Assembly: GCA_022732885.1 (NCBI GenBank)
Contig: JAIJTS010000024.1
Location: 1-15,875 of the forward strand
Origin: Atopobium sp.
Lineage (GTDB): Bacteria; Actinomycetota; Coriobacteriia; Coriobacteriales; Atopobiaceae
Reading direction: 5' to 3'
DNA: 15,875 nt
The notes beneath the pieces were generated by a model. The model had not been told where the DNA came from and did not search any database. It worked only from the letters and a program-made list of their open reading frames with translations. The translations under genes and the position numbers were made by a program. This document shows positions 7,059 to 13,304 of the stretch, in pieces. Each line of letters begins with the position of its first letter. The stretch's first letter is position 1.

Positions 7059-7931
7059 ATGCTTGTAAGTGCAAAAGCTATGCTCCAGAGTGCCGAGAAG
7101 GGCCATTATGGCATTGGTGCATTTAACGAGAACAACCTTGAGTGGGCTGCTTCAATCCTTGATGCAGCAGAAGAGCTACAGTCTCCTGTTATTATTCAGT
7201 GCACCGGCGGTGCAGCAAAGTGGCAGGTAAGCTACCGCGTTGTAGCAGATATGGTTCGTCGTCTTGTTGAGGACAAGAACATTACTGTTCCTGTTGCTCT
7301 CCACCTTGATCACGGTTCATATGAAGATGCATTTAAGTGCATCGAGGCTGGATTTACTTCCATCATGTATGACGGTTCTCACGAGGCTGATTTTGAGACC
7401 AACCTTAAGCGTACCGAGGAAGTTGTAAAGGCTGCTCACGCAAAGGGCATTTCTGTTGAGGCTGAGGTTGGCGGCATCGGTGGTACTGAGGACGGTGTTA
7501 CCGCTAAGGGTGAGCTTGCTGATCCTGAGCAGTGCGCAAAGATTGCTTCTCTTGGCGTTGACTTCCTTGCTTGCGGTATCGGCAACATTCATGGTATCTA
7601 CCCAGCTAACTGGGAGGGCCTGTCTTTTGACCAGCTCAAGGCTATTAAGGAGCGCGTTGGTGATCTTCCACTTGTTCTTCACGGTGGCACTGGCATTCCT
7701 GTAGAGCAGGTTCAGAAGGCTATCTCTATGGGCATCTCCAAGATCAACGTTAACACTGACCTTCAGCTTGTCTTTGCTGAGGCAACTAAGAAATACGTTG
7801 AGGCTGGCCTTATTGATAACGGCAAGGGCTACGATCCTCGTAAGCTCCTGAAGCCTGGTCGTGAGGCAATCGTTGAGCGCACCAAGGAGCTCATCCGCGA
7901 GTTTGGTTCTGACGGTAAGGCTTGGAACTAA
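7059..7931 (+). CDS. fba: Class II fructose-bisphosphate aldolase
   Basis: A zinc-dependent class II aldolase of 290 residues that splits fructose 1,6-bisphosphate into dihydroxyacetone phosphate and glyceraldehyde 3-phosphate in glycolysis (and the reverse in gluconeogenesis). Key parts are HLDHG with the catalytic Asp84 and zinc ligand His85, the second metal region VEAEVGGIGGTEDG (from 133), zinc ligand His178 in GNIHGIY, His208 in VLHGGTGI, and the substrate phosphate-binding KINVNTDLQ (228-236). Length and motifs fit the class IIB group, which also includes tagatose-bisphosphate aldolases (GatY/KbaY). As no other tagatose genes are nearby, fructose bisphosphate is the more likely substrate. 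GGAGG at 7049-7053 lies 5 bases before the ATG. Codons are strongly biased towards a small set, as expected for a highly expressed enzyme. It is a single-gene unit closed by its own terminator. Confidence 0.93.
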   Translation: MLVSAKAMLQSAEKGHYGIGAFNENNLEWAASILDAAEELQSPVIIQCTGGAAKWQVSYRVVADMVRRLVEDKNITVPVALHLDHGSYEDAFKCIEAGFTSIMYDGSHEADFETNLKRTEEVVKAAHAKGISVEAEVGGIGGTEDGVTAKGELADPEQCAKIASLGVDFLACGIGNIHGIYPANWEGLSFDQLKAIKERVGDLPLVLHGGTGIPVEQVQKAISMGISKINVNTDLQLVFAEATKKYVEAGLIDNGKGYDPRKLLKPGREAIVERTKELIREFGSDGKAWN

Positions 7932-7951
7932 TCTACGTCATACGCTGAATG

Positions 7952-7979
7952 CGCGTCAAAGCGACGATGTGTTGACGCG
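7952..7979 (+). other. Hairpin in the fba 3' untranslated region
   Basis: CGCGTCAA (7952-7959) pairs with TTGACGCG (7972-7979), an 8-bp stem with a 12-base loop. There is no T run after it, so it is not a terminator by itself; it may stabilise the mRNA end or be incidental. Confidence 0.35.
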
Positions 7980-8012
7980 ATGCGACAGCGCGTTCTTGCT
8001 GCTAGTTAAAAC

Positions 8013-8044
8013 AACGGACCTGGATTTTTCCAGGTCCGTTTTTT
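8013..8044 (+). terminator. Rho-independent terminator of fba
   Basis: AACGGACCTGG (8013-8023) pairs perfectly with CCAGGTCCGTT (8030-8040), an 11-bp stem with a 6-base loop, followed by a T tract to 8044. Confidence 0.93.
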
Positions 8045-8068
8045 GTTGGGAACAGTATGTGCGGAAGA

Positions 8069-8097
8069 CGCGCACCAGATGCGTTCTTCTCGCGAGA
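8069..8097 (+). repeat. 29-bp outer direct repeat, left copy
   Basis: This copy matches 9793-9821 at 28 of 29 bases in the same orientation; the single difference is T versus C after ATGCGT. The shared word holds CACCAGATGCGT and ends in the palindrome TCTCGCGAGA. It lies 13 bases outside the left inverted repeat. Confidence 0.85.
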
Positions 8098-8110
8098 GGC
8101 AGTTAATGAC

Positions 8111-8233
8111 AGCCTGATTTTCTCACCAAGTCTGAACGATTTGCCGGATTTTTTCACCATGTCTGAGTCATTTGCCTGTTTTTCTTACCTTATCTGAGTG
8201 ATTTTGTTCAGACTTGTCAAACTATTCAGGCTC
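8111..8233 (+). repeat. Left 123-bp inverted repeat: three 31-bp units plus reversed tail
   Basis: Three contiguous units start at 8113, 8144 and 8175. Each has the form CC(G/T)G, a T-rich run, TCACCA or similar, then (G/A)TCTGA and (A/T)TTTG at its end. A tail (8206-8233) carries the core in reverse: GTTCAGACTTG at 8206-8216 is the exact complement of 8127-8137. The arm is bounded by AGCCTGA (8111-8117) and TCAGGCT (8225-8231), so it can also fold on itself. It aligns without gaps to the reverse complement of 9661-9783, about 93 of 123 positions identical. Confidence 0.85.
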
Positions 8234-8551
8234 GGCTTCATGAAAGAGAAGTGCGCAAGCTGCTTAATCAAGTTCGCATTTCGGACTAGCATCAATTAAC
8301 ATGTAATACTCATTTGCGTCATGCAGCATGGAGAAGAATACTCATTTAAATTATGGAATTCTAATTTTGTCACTTATTTGTCACGAAATTGAGAAAGTAC
8401 ATTTATTTAGCGGTCTAACCTTTGTAGCAGGACTTTTATAAGATGATATTTTAAGGTGTTTTTAATCTATCTGCGGAAATGCCGTATTAATCAAATATTC
8501 GTAGGTTTTTTGTTGTTTTGCTTATTTGACTTTTAGAAATACTATTTCTAT
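8234..8551. other. AT-rich leader region inside the cassette
   Basis: This stretch has no credible gene; the short frame at 8240-8299 lacks a ribosome binding site and any recognisable features. It holds a tandem TTTGTCAC pair 11 bases apart (8366-8373 and 8377-8384) and, at its right end, a possible promoter and operator for the following gene. Confidence 0.5.
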
Positions 8552-8554
8552 ATG
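8526..8554 (+). promoter_or_regulatory. Possible promoter with internal operator for the nuclease-like gene
   Basis: TTGACT (8526-8531) and TATATG (8549-8554) are 17 bases apart, but would start transcription inside the gene. TACTAT at 8540-8545 would instead start at or near the ATG at 8552. Between them lies the perfect inverted repeat TAGAAAT-ACT-ATTTCTA (8534-8550). There is no Shine-Dalgarno sequence before the ATG, so a leaderless message is plausible, as is common in actinobacteria. The exact start is unknown. Confidence 0.4.
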
Positions 8555-9595
8555 GAATATTACCTTTCACATACATCTGCTCTACAAATTTATCGTGCTT
8601 TGCGAACGCGGAGACACGAACTCTTAACTCATGGATTTAATGAGTATCTGAATAAGTTCAATTTAAATACTAGACAATTACTGGCCAAAGAGGATATTCC
8701 TTATCGCGATTTGGTTAGAGCTATTAATACCGAGTTGCTAGTAGATTATGGTATTGAACTTAAAAATCCAGTTGAAATTACTGTGAGCAATAAAAAGAAT
8801 TCCTGTGCTTATGAGGGAATTCATTTTCATGTAGATACCTGTGCTCCATTTGGTTCTGTGATAAAACTGAATATAAACAGTTCTTCAGTTTTAATTTCAT
8901 CTCCATTTGAATTGCTGTTTCAAATGGCTTCAAAATTGAGTCTGTTAGAACTAGTGCTCCTCATTTCAGAATTCCAAGGACGTTTTGTTATTGATGCTTC
9001 AACAGGAGAATTGCAGTCAAATTGGTATACACCTCTTTTTAAAAAGTCAGAATTACTTGCATATCTCAGCAAAAAGAAAGGTGCTAGATCTTTTAGAAAA
9101 GTAAAGGCTGCGGCAGATCTATCTGTTGAAAATGCAGCTTCGCCGATGGAGGTTAAACTGGCACTTCGAGCTTTAATGCCGGTGTATAAAGGTGGATATG
9201 CTATTCCATGTGTCGAGTTAAATAAAGAATTTGAAATACAAAATATGTCAGGCATAAAATCTCAGAAAAAGTATCGTGCAATTGACCTGCTTCTATCCAG
9301 TGGAGTATTAAATCCAAAAGGATCTCAAAATGTAGCACTTGAATATAACGGATCTGTTCATGAATCGCTTACCGTCACAGACAGGGACTACAAACGAAAT
9401 AACGAACTTTTAGCTGCTGGTATAGAAGAGTTTGTAATTAGCAAAAATGAATATGACGATATCGTTTTTATGGATAATCTGTTTACGGTTATTCGCTCTA
9501 GGCTAAATCTACCAAGAAGACATACATCTTCAAAACAAAGGCAAATTGAAAGAGAGAAAAGAATTAAATTGTGGAAAGAGTTAGAAAAGATCTAA
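8552..9595 (+). CDS. AbiEi-like / PD-(D/E)XK (DUF559-like) nuclease-fold protein
   Basis: A 347-residue protein of unknown function with two halves. The N-terminal half starts YLSHTSALQIYRALRTRR and contains SSPFELLFQMASKLSLLELV (116-135), like the AbiEi-type proteins of abortive-infection/type IV toxin-antitoxin systems. The C-terminal half has SPMEVKLALRALMP (Glu200), GGYAIP, AIDLLL (Asp245), ALEYNGSVH (Glu264, Asn266, His270), TDRDYKRNNELLAAGI and VISKNEYDD. This order of motifs fits the Vsr/DUF559 branch of PD-(D/E)XK nucleases, common in Coriobacteriia genomes. Asn266 stands where relatives usually have a catalytic Asp (EYD/EVD), so activity may be changed or lost. The end is very basic (PRRHTSSKQRQIEREKRIKL), suitable for nucleic-acid binding. 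The gene is AT-rich with codon use unlike its neighbours, has no Shine-Dalgarno sequence, and sits alone between repeat arrays. Whether it acts on DNA or RNA cannot be seen. Confidence 0.75.
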   Translation: MEYYLSHTSALQIYRALRTRRHELLTHGFNEYLNKFNLNTRQLLAKEDIPYRDLVRAINTELLVDYGIELKNPVEITVSNKKNSCAYEGIHFHVDTCAPFGSVIKLNINSSSVLISSPFELLFQMASKLSLLELVLLISEFQGRFVIDASTGELQSNWYTPLFKKSELLAYLSKKKGARSFRKVKAAADLSVENAASPMEVKLALRALMPVYKGGYAIPCVELNKEFEIQNMSGIKSQKKYRAIDLLLSSGVLNPKGSQNVALEYNGSVHESLTVTDRDYKRNNELLAAGIEEFVISKNEYDDIVFMDNLFTVIRSRLNLPRRHTSSKQRQIEREKRIKLWKELEKI

Positions 9596-9610
9596 AAGTC
9601 TAACTTGAAT

Positions 9611-9661
9611 CTACGATAAATTCTTCAAACCTAGAAAATCGGTCAAGCCCTAGATAATCGG
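9611..9661 (+). repeat. Short degenerate repeats downstream of the nuclease-like gene
   Basis: CTAGAAAATCGG (9631-9642) and CTAGATAATCGG (9650-9661) differ at one base and are 19 bases apart. A looser copy, CTACGATAAA, starts at 9611. They abut the inner edge of the right inverted repeat and have no counterpart on the left. Confidence 0.45.
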
Positions 9662-9783
9662 AGCCTGAATGACACACCAAGTCTGAGTAAAATCACCCAG
9701 ACTTGATGAGAAAAACCGGCAAATCACTCAGACATGGTAAGAGAATCCGGCAAAACATTCAGATTTGATGTAATTTTTAGGCT
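9661..9783 (-). repeat. Right 123-bp inverted repeat: three 31-bp units plus reversed tail
   Basis: Read on the - strand, the units run 9781-9751, 9750-9720 and 9719-9689, followed by the reversed tail 9688-9661. The most typical unit (9750-9720) has CCGGATT, TTACCATGTCTGAGTGATTTG. The innermost 10 bases, ATTCAGGCTC, are identical to the left arm. The outer unit has diverged most. No gaps are needed in the alignment with 8111-8233. Confidence 0.85.
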
Positions 9784-9792
9784 CACACCCGC

Positions 9793-9821
9793 CGCGCACC
9801 AGATGCGTCCTTCTCGCGAGA
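9793..9821 (+). repeat. 29-bp outer direct repeat, right copy
   Basis: Same orientation as 8069-8097 with one mismatch, 9 bases outside the right inverted repeat. Here the palindrome extends to TTCTCGCGAGAA (9811-9822) and sits in the loop of a hairpin, GCGCACC (9794-9800) with GGTGCGC (9827-9833). Confidence 0.85.
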
Positions 9822-9895
9822 AACCCGGTGCGCTCCTGAGTTCTTTTGCAACGCAAGTTCCGCTGCACACGACAACAGAAGCGCAGTTCAAATGC

Positions 9896-10348
9896 TTACT
9901 CAGTAGCAGGGTGATCGGTGGGGGATACGTGCATGTTGCCTTCATTGTGAGCAATGTCCGCAAGCGTCTTGCTATCTAGGAAACTGGAGGTCATACGGCC
10001 AAGGTCTCGCCAGATGTTGATGGTGGTGCAGGACTCCATTTGAGGGCAAAGCGTGGTATTTGTGCAGTTTAGGCAGCTTGCAGGAGCAAGGTTACCTTCG
10101 GCCGCACGAAGAATCTCGCCTAGCGTGTAGTCCTCGGGTTTGCGGGTGAGGCGATAGCCGCCACCCTTTCCGCGCAGACTCTCAACATAGCCCGCCTTGT
10201 GCATCAAAGCTATGACCTGCTCAAGGTACTTGCGGGAGATATTTTGACGCTCGGAAACGTCGCCCAAAGAAATCCACCCCTCGTGAACGGCTAAGTCAGC
10301 CATTGCACGGAGTGCATACATTCCCTTTGTAGAGAACATTCCGGCCAC
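9896..10348 (-). CDS. Rrf2 family Fe-S-type transcriptional regulator (IscR-like)
   Basis: A 150-residue winged-helix regulator of the Rrf2 family, the likely controller of the suf operon. The DNA-binding part has the start FSTKGMYALRAMADLA, the recognition region ISRKYLEQVIALMHKAGYV and the wing SLRGKGGGYRL. Cysteines lie at 92, 95, 101 and 107; C95-x5-C101-x5-C107 has exactly the spacing of the [2Fe-2S] ligands of E. coli IscR, so it probably senses cluster supply. It is the last gene of the operon: GTG at 10348 is two bases past the sufU stop, suggesting translational coupling; ATG at 10339 is an alternative. The position at the operon end rather than the beginning would give feedback on its own level. 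No T-rich terminator hairpin is visible after it. Confidence 0.88.
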   Translation of the reverse strand: MAGMFSTKGMYALRAMADLAVHEGWISLGDVSERQNISRKYLEQVIALMHKAGYVESLRGKGGGYRLTRKPEDYTLGEILRAAEGNLAPASCLNCTNTTLCPQMESCTTINIWRDLGRMTSSFLDSKTLADIAHNEGNMHVSPTDHPATE

Positions 10349-10350
10349 GG

Positions 10351-10827
10351 TTACTCGCCGTCCTCGGTGGTAGATGCACCAGCTGTGGCAGAGCCATTGT
10401 TGTGTGCTTCGAGCATCTCTTCAAGTGTGTGCCATGCCAACTCAGCGCACTTAACGCGCGCGGGCATGTGAGCGATATCGTGCAAAATGTTGGCGTCTTC
10501 TAGCTGATCAAGTACGGCCTCGTCAGTCTCTTCACCGCGAATCATACGTCCAAAGAGTTTGCAGAGCTCAATTGCCTCTTCTGGAGTGCGGTCAATCATC
10601 AGGTCACTCATGATGTCGGCTGATGCCTGAGAGATCGCGCAACCGCTACCTACAAAAGCAGCCTCGGCAATCTTACCGTCTTCAATACGTACGGAAAATG
10701 TCAATTCATCGCCACAAGAAGGGTTAACGCCTGCATGAGAGACGGTTGGATTGTCCATCTGATATTTGTAATCGGGGTGAGAAACGTGGTCCATAAACTC
10801 AGCGTTATACAGGTCATTTGCTGCCAC
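10351..10827 (-). CDS. sufU: SufU, Fe-S cluster assembly scaffold / sulfur acceptor
   Basis: A 158-residue IscU-like protein of the SufU type. SufU accepts the persulfide sulfur from SufS through a zinc-bound cysteine and passes it to the SufBCD complex. The three ligand Cys and one Asp are present: NPSCGDEL (Cys38, Asp40), GSGCAISQAS (Cys63) and ARVKCAELAW (Cys127). The segment between the second and third Cys is longer than in IscU, as is typical of SufU. The C-terminal tail is short, polar and probably disordered. The start is GTG at 10827 with AAGGAG 10 bases upstream (spacing about 9), which is better supported than internal starts. It follows sufS after an 18-base gap. Confidence 0.93.
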   Translation of the reverse strand: MAANDLYNAEFMDHVSHPDYKYQMDNPTVSHAGVNPSCGDELTFSVRIEDGKIAEAAFVGSGCAISQASADIMSDLMIDRTPEEAIELCKLFGRMIRGEETDEAVLDQLEDANILHDIAHMPARVKCAELAWHTLEEMLEAHNNGSATAGASTTEDGE

Positions 10828-10845
10828 TTATTTCAACTCCTTGTT

Positions 10846-12117
10846 TTATTTGTTGCTGACCGCGCTACCAAAGATCTTCCATACCTGGTTAAGACCCTCG
10901 ATAAGCTGGTCAATATCGTGTTTATCGTTGTAAAACGCAACGGATGCGCGACAGGTGCTAGACTCGTGTAGCTCAATCAGGAGCGGCTCAGCGCAGTGAT
11001 GACCAGCGCGAATGCAAACATTGTTCATGTCGAGGATGCTCGAAACGTCATGTGGATGAACTCCACGCACGTTAAACGCCACAGCACCTACGTGATTTTG
11101 TCCCAGCTTAGAGCCAATAATGTCAACAAAGTCTAGTGTGCATAGCTGCTGTACCAAGTACCTGGCGAGAAGTTCTTCTCGCTTTTCAATTTTGGCCATA
11201 TCCAAGCCATTGAGGTATTCGACAGCAACGCCGGTGGCGTAGATACCTGCAGCGTCCTGTGTGCCTGCCTCAAATTTCTCGGGAACAGGAGCCCAAACGG
11301 CGCTGGTCTCAGTGACAGAGTCAATCATCTCGCCGCCGGTAAGAAACGGTGGCATAGCGTCAAGCAGCTCGGCGCGGCCCCAGAGCACACCAATGCCCAT
11401 AGGTCCACACATCTTATGTGCCGAGAAAGCTAACAAGTCACAGTCAAGATCATGCACGTCAATAGGAATGTGAGGTGCTGATTGAGCAGCATCAACAACC
11501 ATGTAGGCGCCCATGGTATGAGCACGCTTAGCAATGGCCTTGATGTCGTTGCGGGTGCCCAGCACGTTAGAGACGTGTGTGACAGATACAATTTTGGCAC
11601 GTTCGGTAATCTTTGATGCAATTTCTTCAGGTGTAATCTGGTACTGCGAGTTCATGCGTAGATACACCAGATTTGCACCAGTAGCCTTGCAAATCTGCTG
11701 CCAAGGGATGATATTAGAGTGGTGTTCCATGATGGAAATGACCACGTCATCGCCTGGCTTGAGTGCATAGCGGCCAAGGCTTGAAGCAACCAGATTGAGC
11801 GCCTCAGAAGTGTTGCGCGTAAAAATAATCTGTTGGCTTTCTGGCTTGCCGCTTTCATCGACAGCACCAATGAACTTTGCAATCGAAGTGCGAGCGCCCT
11901 CGATAGCTTCGGTTGCTTCCACACTCCAACGGTACAATCCGCGCAGAGCATTTGCGTTCATGGTCTCGTAGAAACGCGACTGCGCCTCAATAACCGCACG
12001 AGGGCGCTGAGAAGTAGCAGCGCTATCCAAGTAAGCTACCTCGTGATTTGCAGCCAAAAGAGGAAAATCTGCCTTGTAGGGGTTATCGGTAATCTGAGCA
12101 ACTTCTGCGTTGGTCAT
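10846..12117 (-). CDS. sufS: SufS cysteine desulfurase
   Basis: A pyridoxal-phosphate enzyme of 423 residues that removes sulfur from cysteine, giving alanine and an enzyme-bound persulfide for Fe-S cluster building. The group II (SufS/CsdA) features are clear: EHHSNIIPWQ (131-140), the Asp of VVDAAQSAPH near 209 for the cofactor ring, Lys235 in SAHKMCGP forming the Schiff base, and Cys375 in RAGHHCAEPLL as the persulfide site on a short loop. CRASVAFYND near the end is the usual RAS-x3-YN substrate site. Its ATG shares one base with the sufD stop (TAATG), so the two are translationally coupled. SufS works with SufU, encoded next. Confidence 0.95.
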   Translation of the reverse strand: MTNAEVAQITDNPYKADFPLLAANHEVAYLDSAATSQRPRAVIEAQSRFYETMNANALRGLYRWSVEATEAIEGARTSIAKFIGAVDESGKPESQQIIFTRNTSEALNLVASSLGRYALKPGDDVVISIMEHHSNIIPWQQICKATGANLVYLRMNSQYQITPEEIASKITERAKIVSVTHVSNVLGTRNDIKAIAKRAHTMGAYMVVDAAQSAPHIPIDVHDLDCDLLAFSAHKMCGPMGIGVLWGRAELLDAMPPFLTGGEMIDSVTETSAVWAPVPEKFEAGTQDAAGIYATGVAVEYLNGLDMAKIEKREELLARYLVQQLCTLDFVDIIGSKLGQNHVGAVAFNVRGVHPHDVSSILDMNNVCIRAGHHCAEPLLIELHESSTCRASVAFYNDKHDIDQLIEGLNQVWKIFGSAVSNK

Positions 12118-13304
12118 TACGCGACACCACCTTTGCTGGAATTAGCTTCAGCGTTTGCGTTGCCAGCTGCGTCACTGCCCGTCTCATCGTTTTTAGCTGC
12201 GGCATCGTCATAGTCGTGAGCAATCTCTGCACCCAGCTCAGCCTCACAACGCTCAACAGCTACGCGGTGAGAAATCTCCTCGGGCGCGTTGATGATGGCG
12301 TCTTCAAAGAGAGCGCGTACAAACAGCTGCTCTGCAGCCTGGTGAGAAAGGCCTCGAGCTGCAAGGTAATCAAGCTGCTCGGGGGATACAGATCCGATAG
12401 TGGCGCCGTGGTTACCAGCAACATCGTCCTCATCGCAGAGAATAATAGGCATGGTCTTGTTGACAACGTCGTCACCAAGAAGCATGACCGTTTCAATTTC
12501 GTTGCCCTGGGCATCCTTGGCACCACGAACAAGATCAATGGTTGCACGAAGCGTCTTCTTGGCTGCCTCGTTAAGGACACCGGACTCGGTGAGCTGTGCG
12601 CGCGTAGAAGTTCCACGCATGCGTACCAGGTGGTTGATATCAAGCGTCTCTTCGTGAGTTGCGTGATAGCGGTTGTTAAGGTCAAGACGAGCTCGAGCGC
12701 CAACCAAGTTAGCGGTAAGGCCAAGACCGATAGTTGATCCACCCAGAGCGTACTGCTTAACATCAACAGCAGCGTCTTGGTAAACCTCAAGACCAACGCT
12801 CTCGAGGTGCTGTTGACCCTCGTTGACGCCAAGCATCTCAATAAGGTGCAGCTTTGCGCCAGCCTCAACCACAATGCGGGTGAGTGCAGCGCTTGTAGGG
12901 AGCGCATCGCCGGAAGCACTCGCGTCGTTGCCTGCAGGTGCGCTGCCATCAGCCTCGCCTGCAAACGCTGCGATAACTACGGTAGCCTCAGCGCCCTCAC
13001 GCACAATGATGCCGGTGTTAGCGCACTGATTTTGAGCTGCAGAAACAGCAACAACAATAGGTTCTTCTCGCTTGGTATGAGCGGGAACGTTGTAGAAATC
13101 AGACTTGAATGCCTGGGACTCAACGTAGTTGGTAACTTCTTGGCCCATTCCGCACTCAATGCGCTCAAAAAGGCGAGGCAGAGGCAGGTACACTTTACCT
13201 GTATCAGCGTGATTAGAGACGGTAACTGACAGTGAGTTAGCGCGTAGACGGTTCCATGTCTGAGCTGCAGGAACGTTGGCGCGATTAATCAAAACGTTGT
13301 CCAT
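12117..13304 (-). CDS. sufD: SufD-like subunit of the Fe-S assembly complex
   Basis: A 395-residue SufB/SufD family protein, partner of SufB and SufC in the SufBCD scaffold. The family beta-helix core runs from about residue 83 to 320. The conserved end GNHGATIGSVSPEQLDYLAARGLS holds His299, equivalent to the functional His of E. coli SufD, and Cys290 lies just before it. The N-terminal 80 residues are the variable helical part. Two low-complexity segments stand out: an Ala/Ser/Gly/Asp loop at about 114-140 and an acidic Ala/Asn-rich tail at about 363-395. Both are likely disordered and lineage specific. One-base stop/start overlaps join it to sufB upstream and sufS downstream. SufB-specific motifs (second scaffold Cys-Glu pair) are absent, supporting the SufD call. 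Confidence 0.88.
   Translation of the reverse strand: MDNVLINRANVPAAQTWNRLRANSLSVTVSNHADTGKVYLPLPRLFERIECGMGQEVTNYVESQAFKSDFYNVPAHTKREEPIVVAVSAAQNQCANTGIIVREGAEATVVIAAFAGEADGSAPAGNDASASGDALPTSAALTRIVVEAGAKLHLIEMLGVNEGQQHLESVGLEVYQDAAVDVKQYALGGSTIGLGLTANLVGARARLDLNNRYHATHEETLDINHLVRMRGTSTRAQLTESGVLNEAAKKTLRATIDLVRGAKDAQGNEIETVMLLGDDVVNKTMPIILCDEDDVAGNHGATIGSVSPEQLDYLAARGLSHQAAEQLFVRALFEDAIINAPEEISHRVAVERCEAELGAEIAHDYDDAAAKNDETGSDAAGNANAEANSSKGGVA

Larger units (their letters stand above)
8069..9821. mobile_element. Candidate single-gene cassette with inverted and direct repeats
   Basis: Reading inwards from each side, a 29-bp direct repeat (8069-8097 and 9793-9821) and a 123-bp inverted repeat (8111-8233 and 9661-9783) enclose one AT-rich gene for a nuclease-like protein (8552-9595). 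The base composition differs visibly from fba and suf on either side. No transposase, integrase or known insertion-sequence end is present, so a classical IS is unlikely. It could be a mobile cassette, a defence module with symmetric operator arrays, or the remnant of a larger insertion. The repeats are seen directly; mobility is inferred. Confidence 0.5.

Noticed and set aside
8111..8233. 31-bp repeats as a CRISPR array
   Set aside because: The units are directly contiguous with no spacers between them, are diverged from each other, and are mirrored on the other side of a gene. No cas genes are nearby.
8240..8299. Small frame of 19 residues in the cassette leader
   Set aside because: It has no ribosome binding site, no recognisable peptide features, and a length expected by chance.
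8069..9821. 29-bp direct repeats as a transposition target duplication
   Set aside because: Duplications made by transposases are normally 2-14 bp, and the repeats are separated from the inverted repeats by unequal gaps. Another origin is more likely.
9794..9833. Hairpin as terminator of the suf operon
   Set aside because: GCGCACC/GGTGCGC has a 26-base loop and no T run on the - strand side, so it does not look like an intrinsic terminator.
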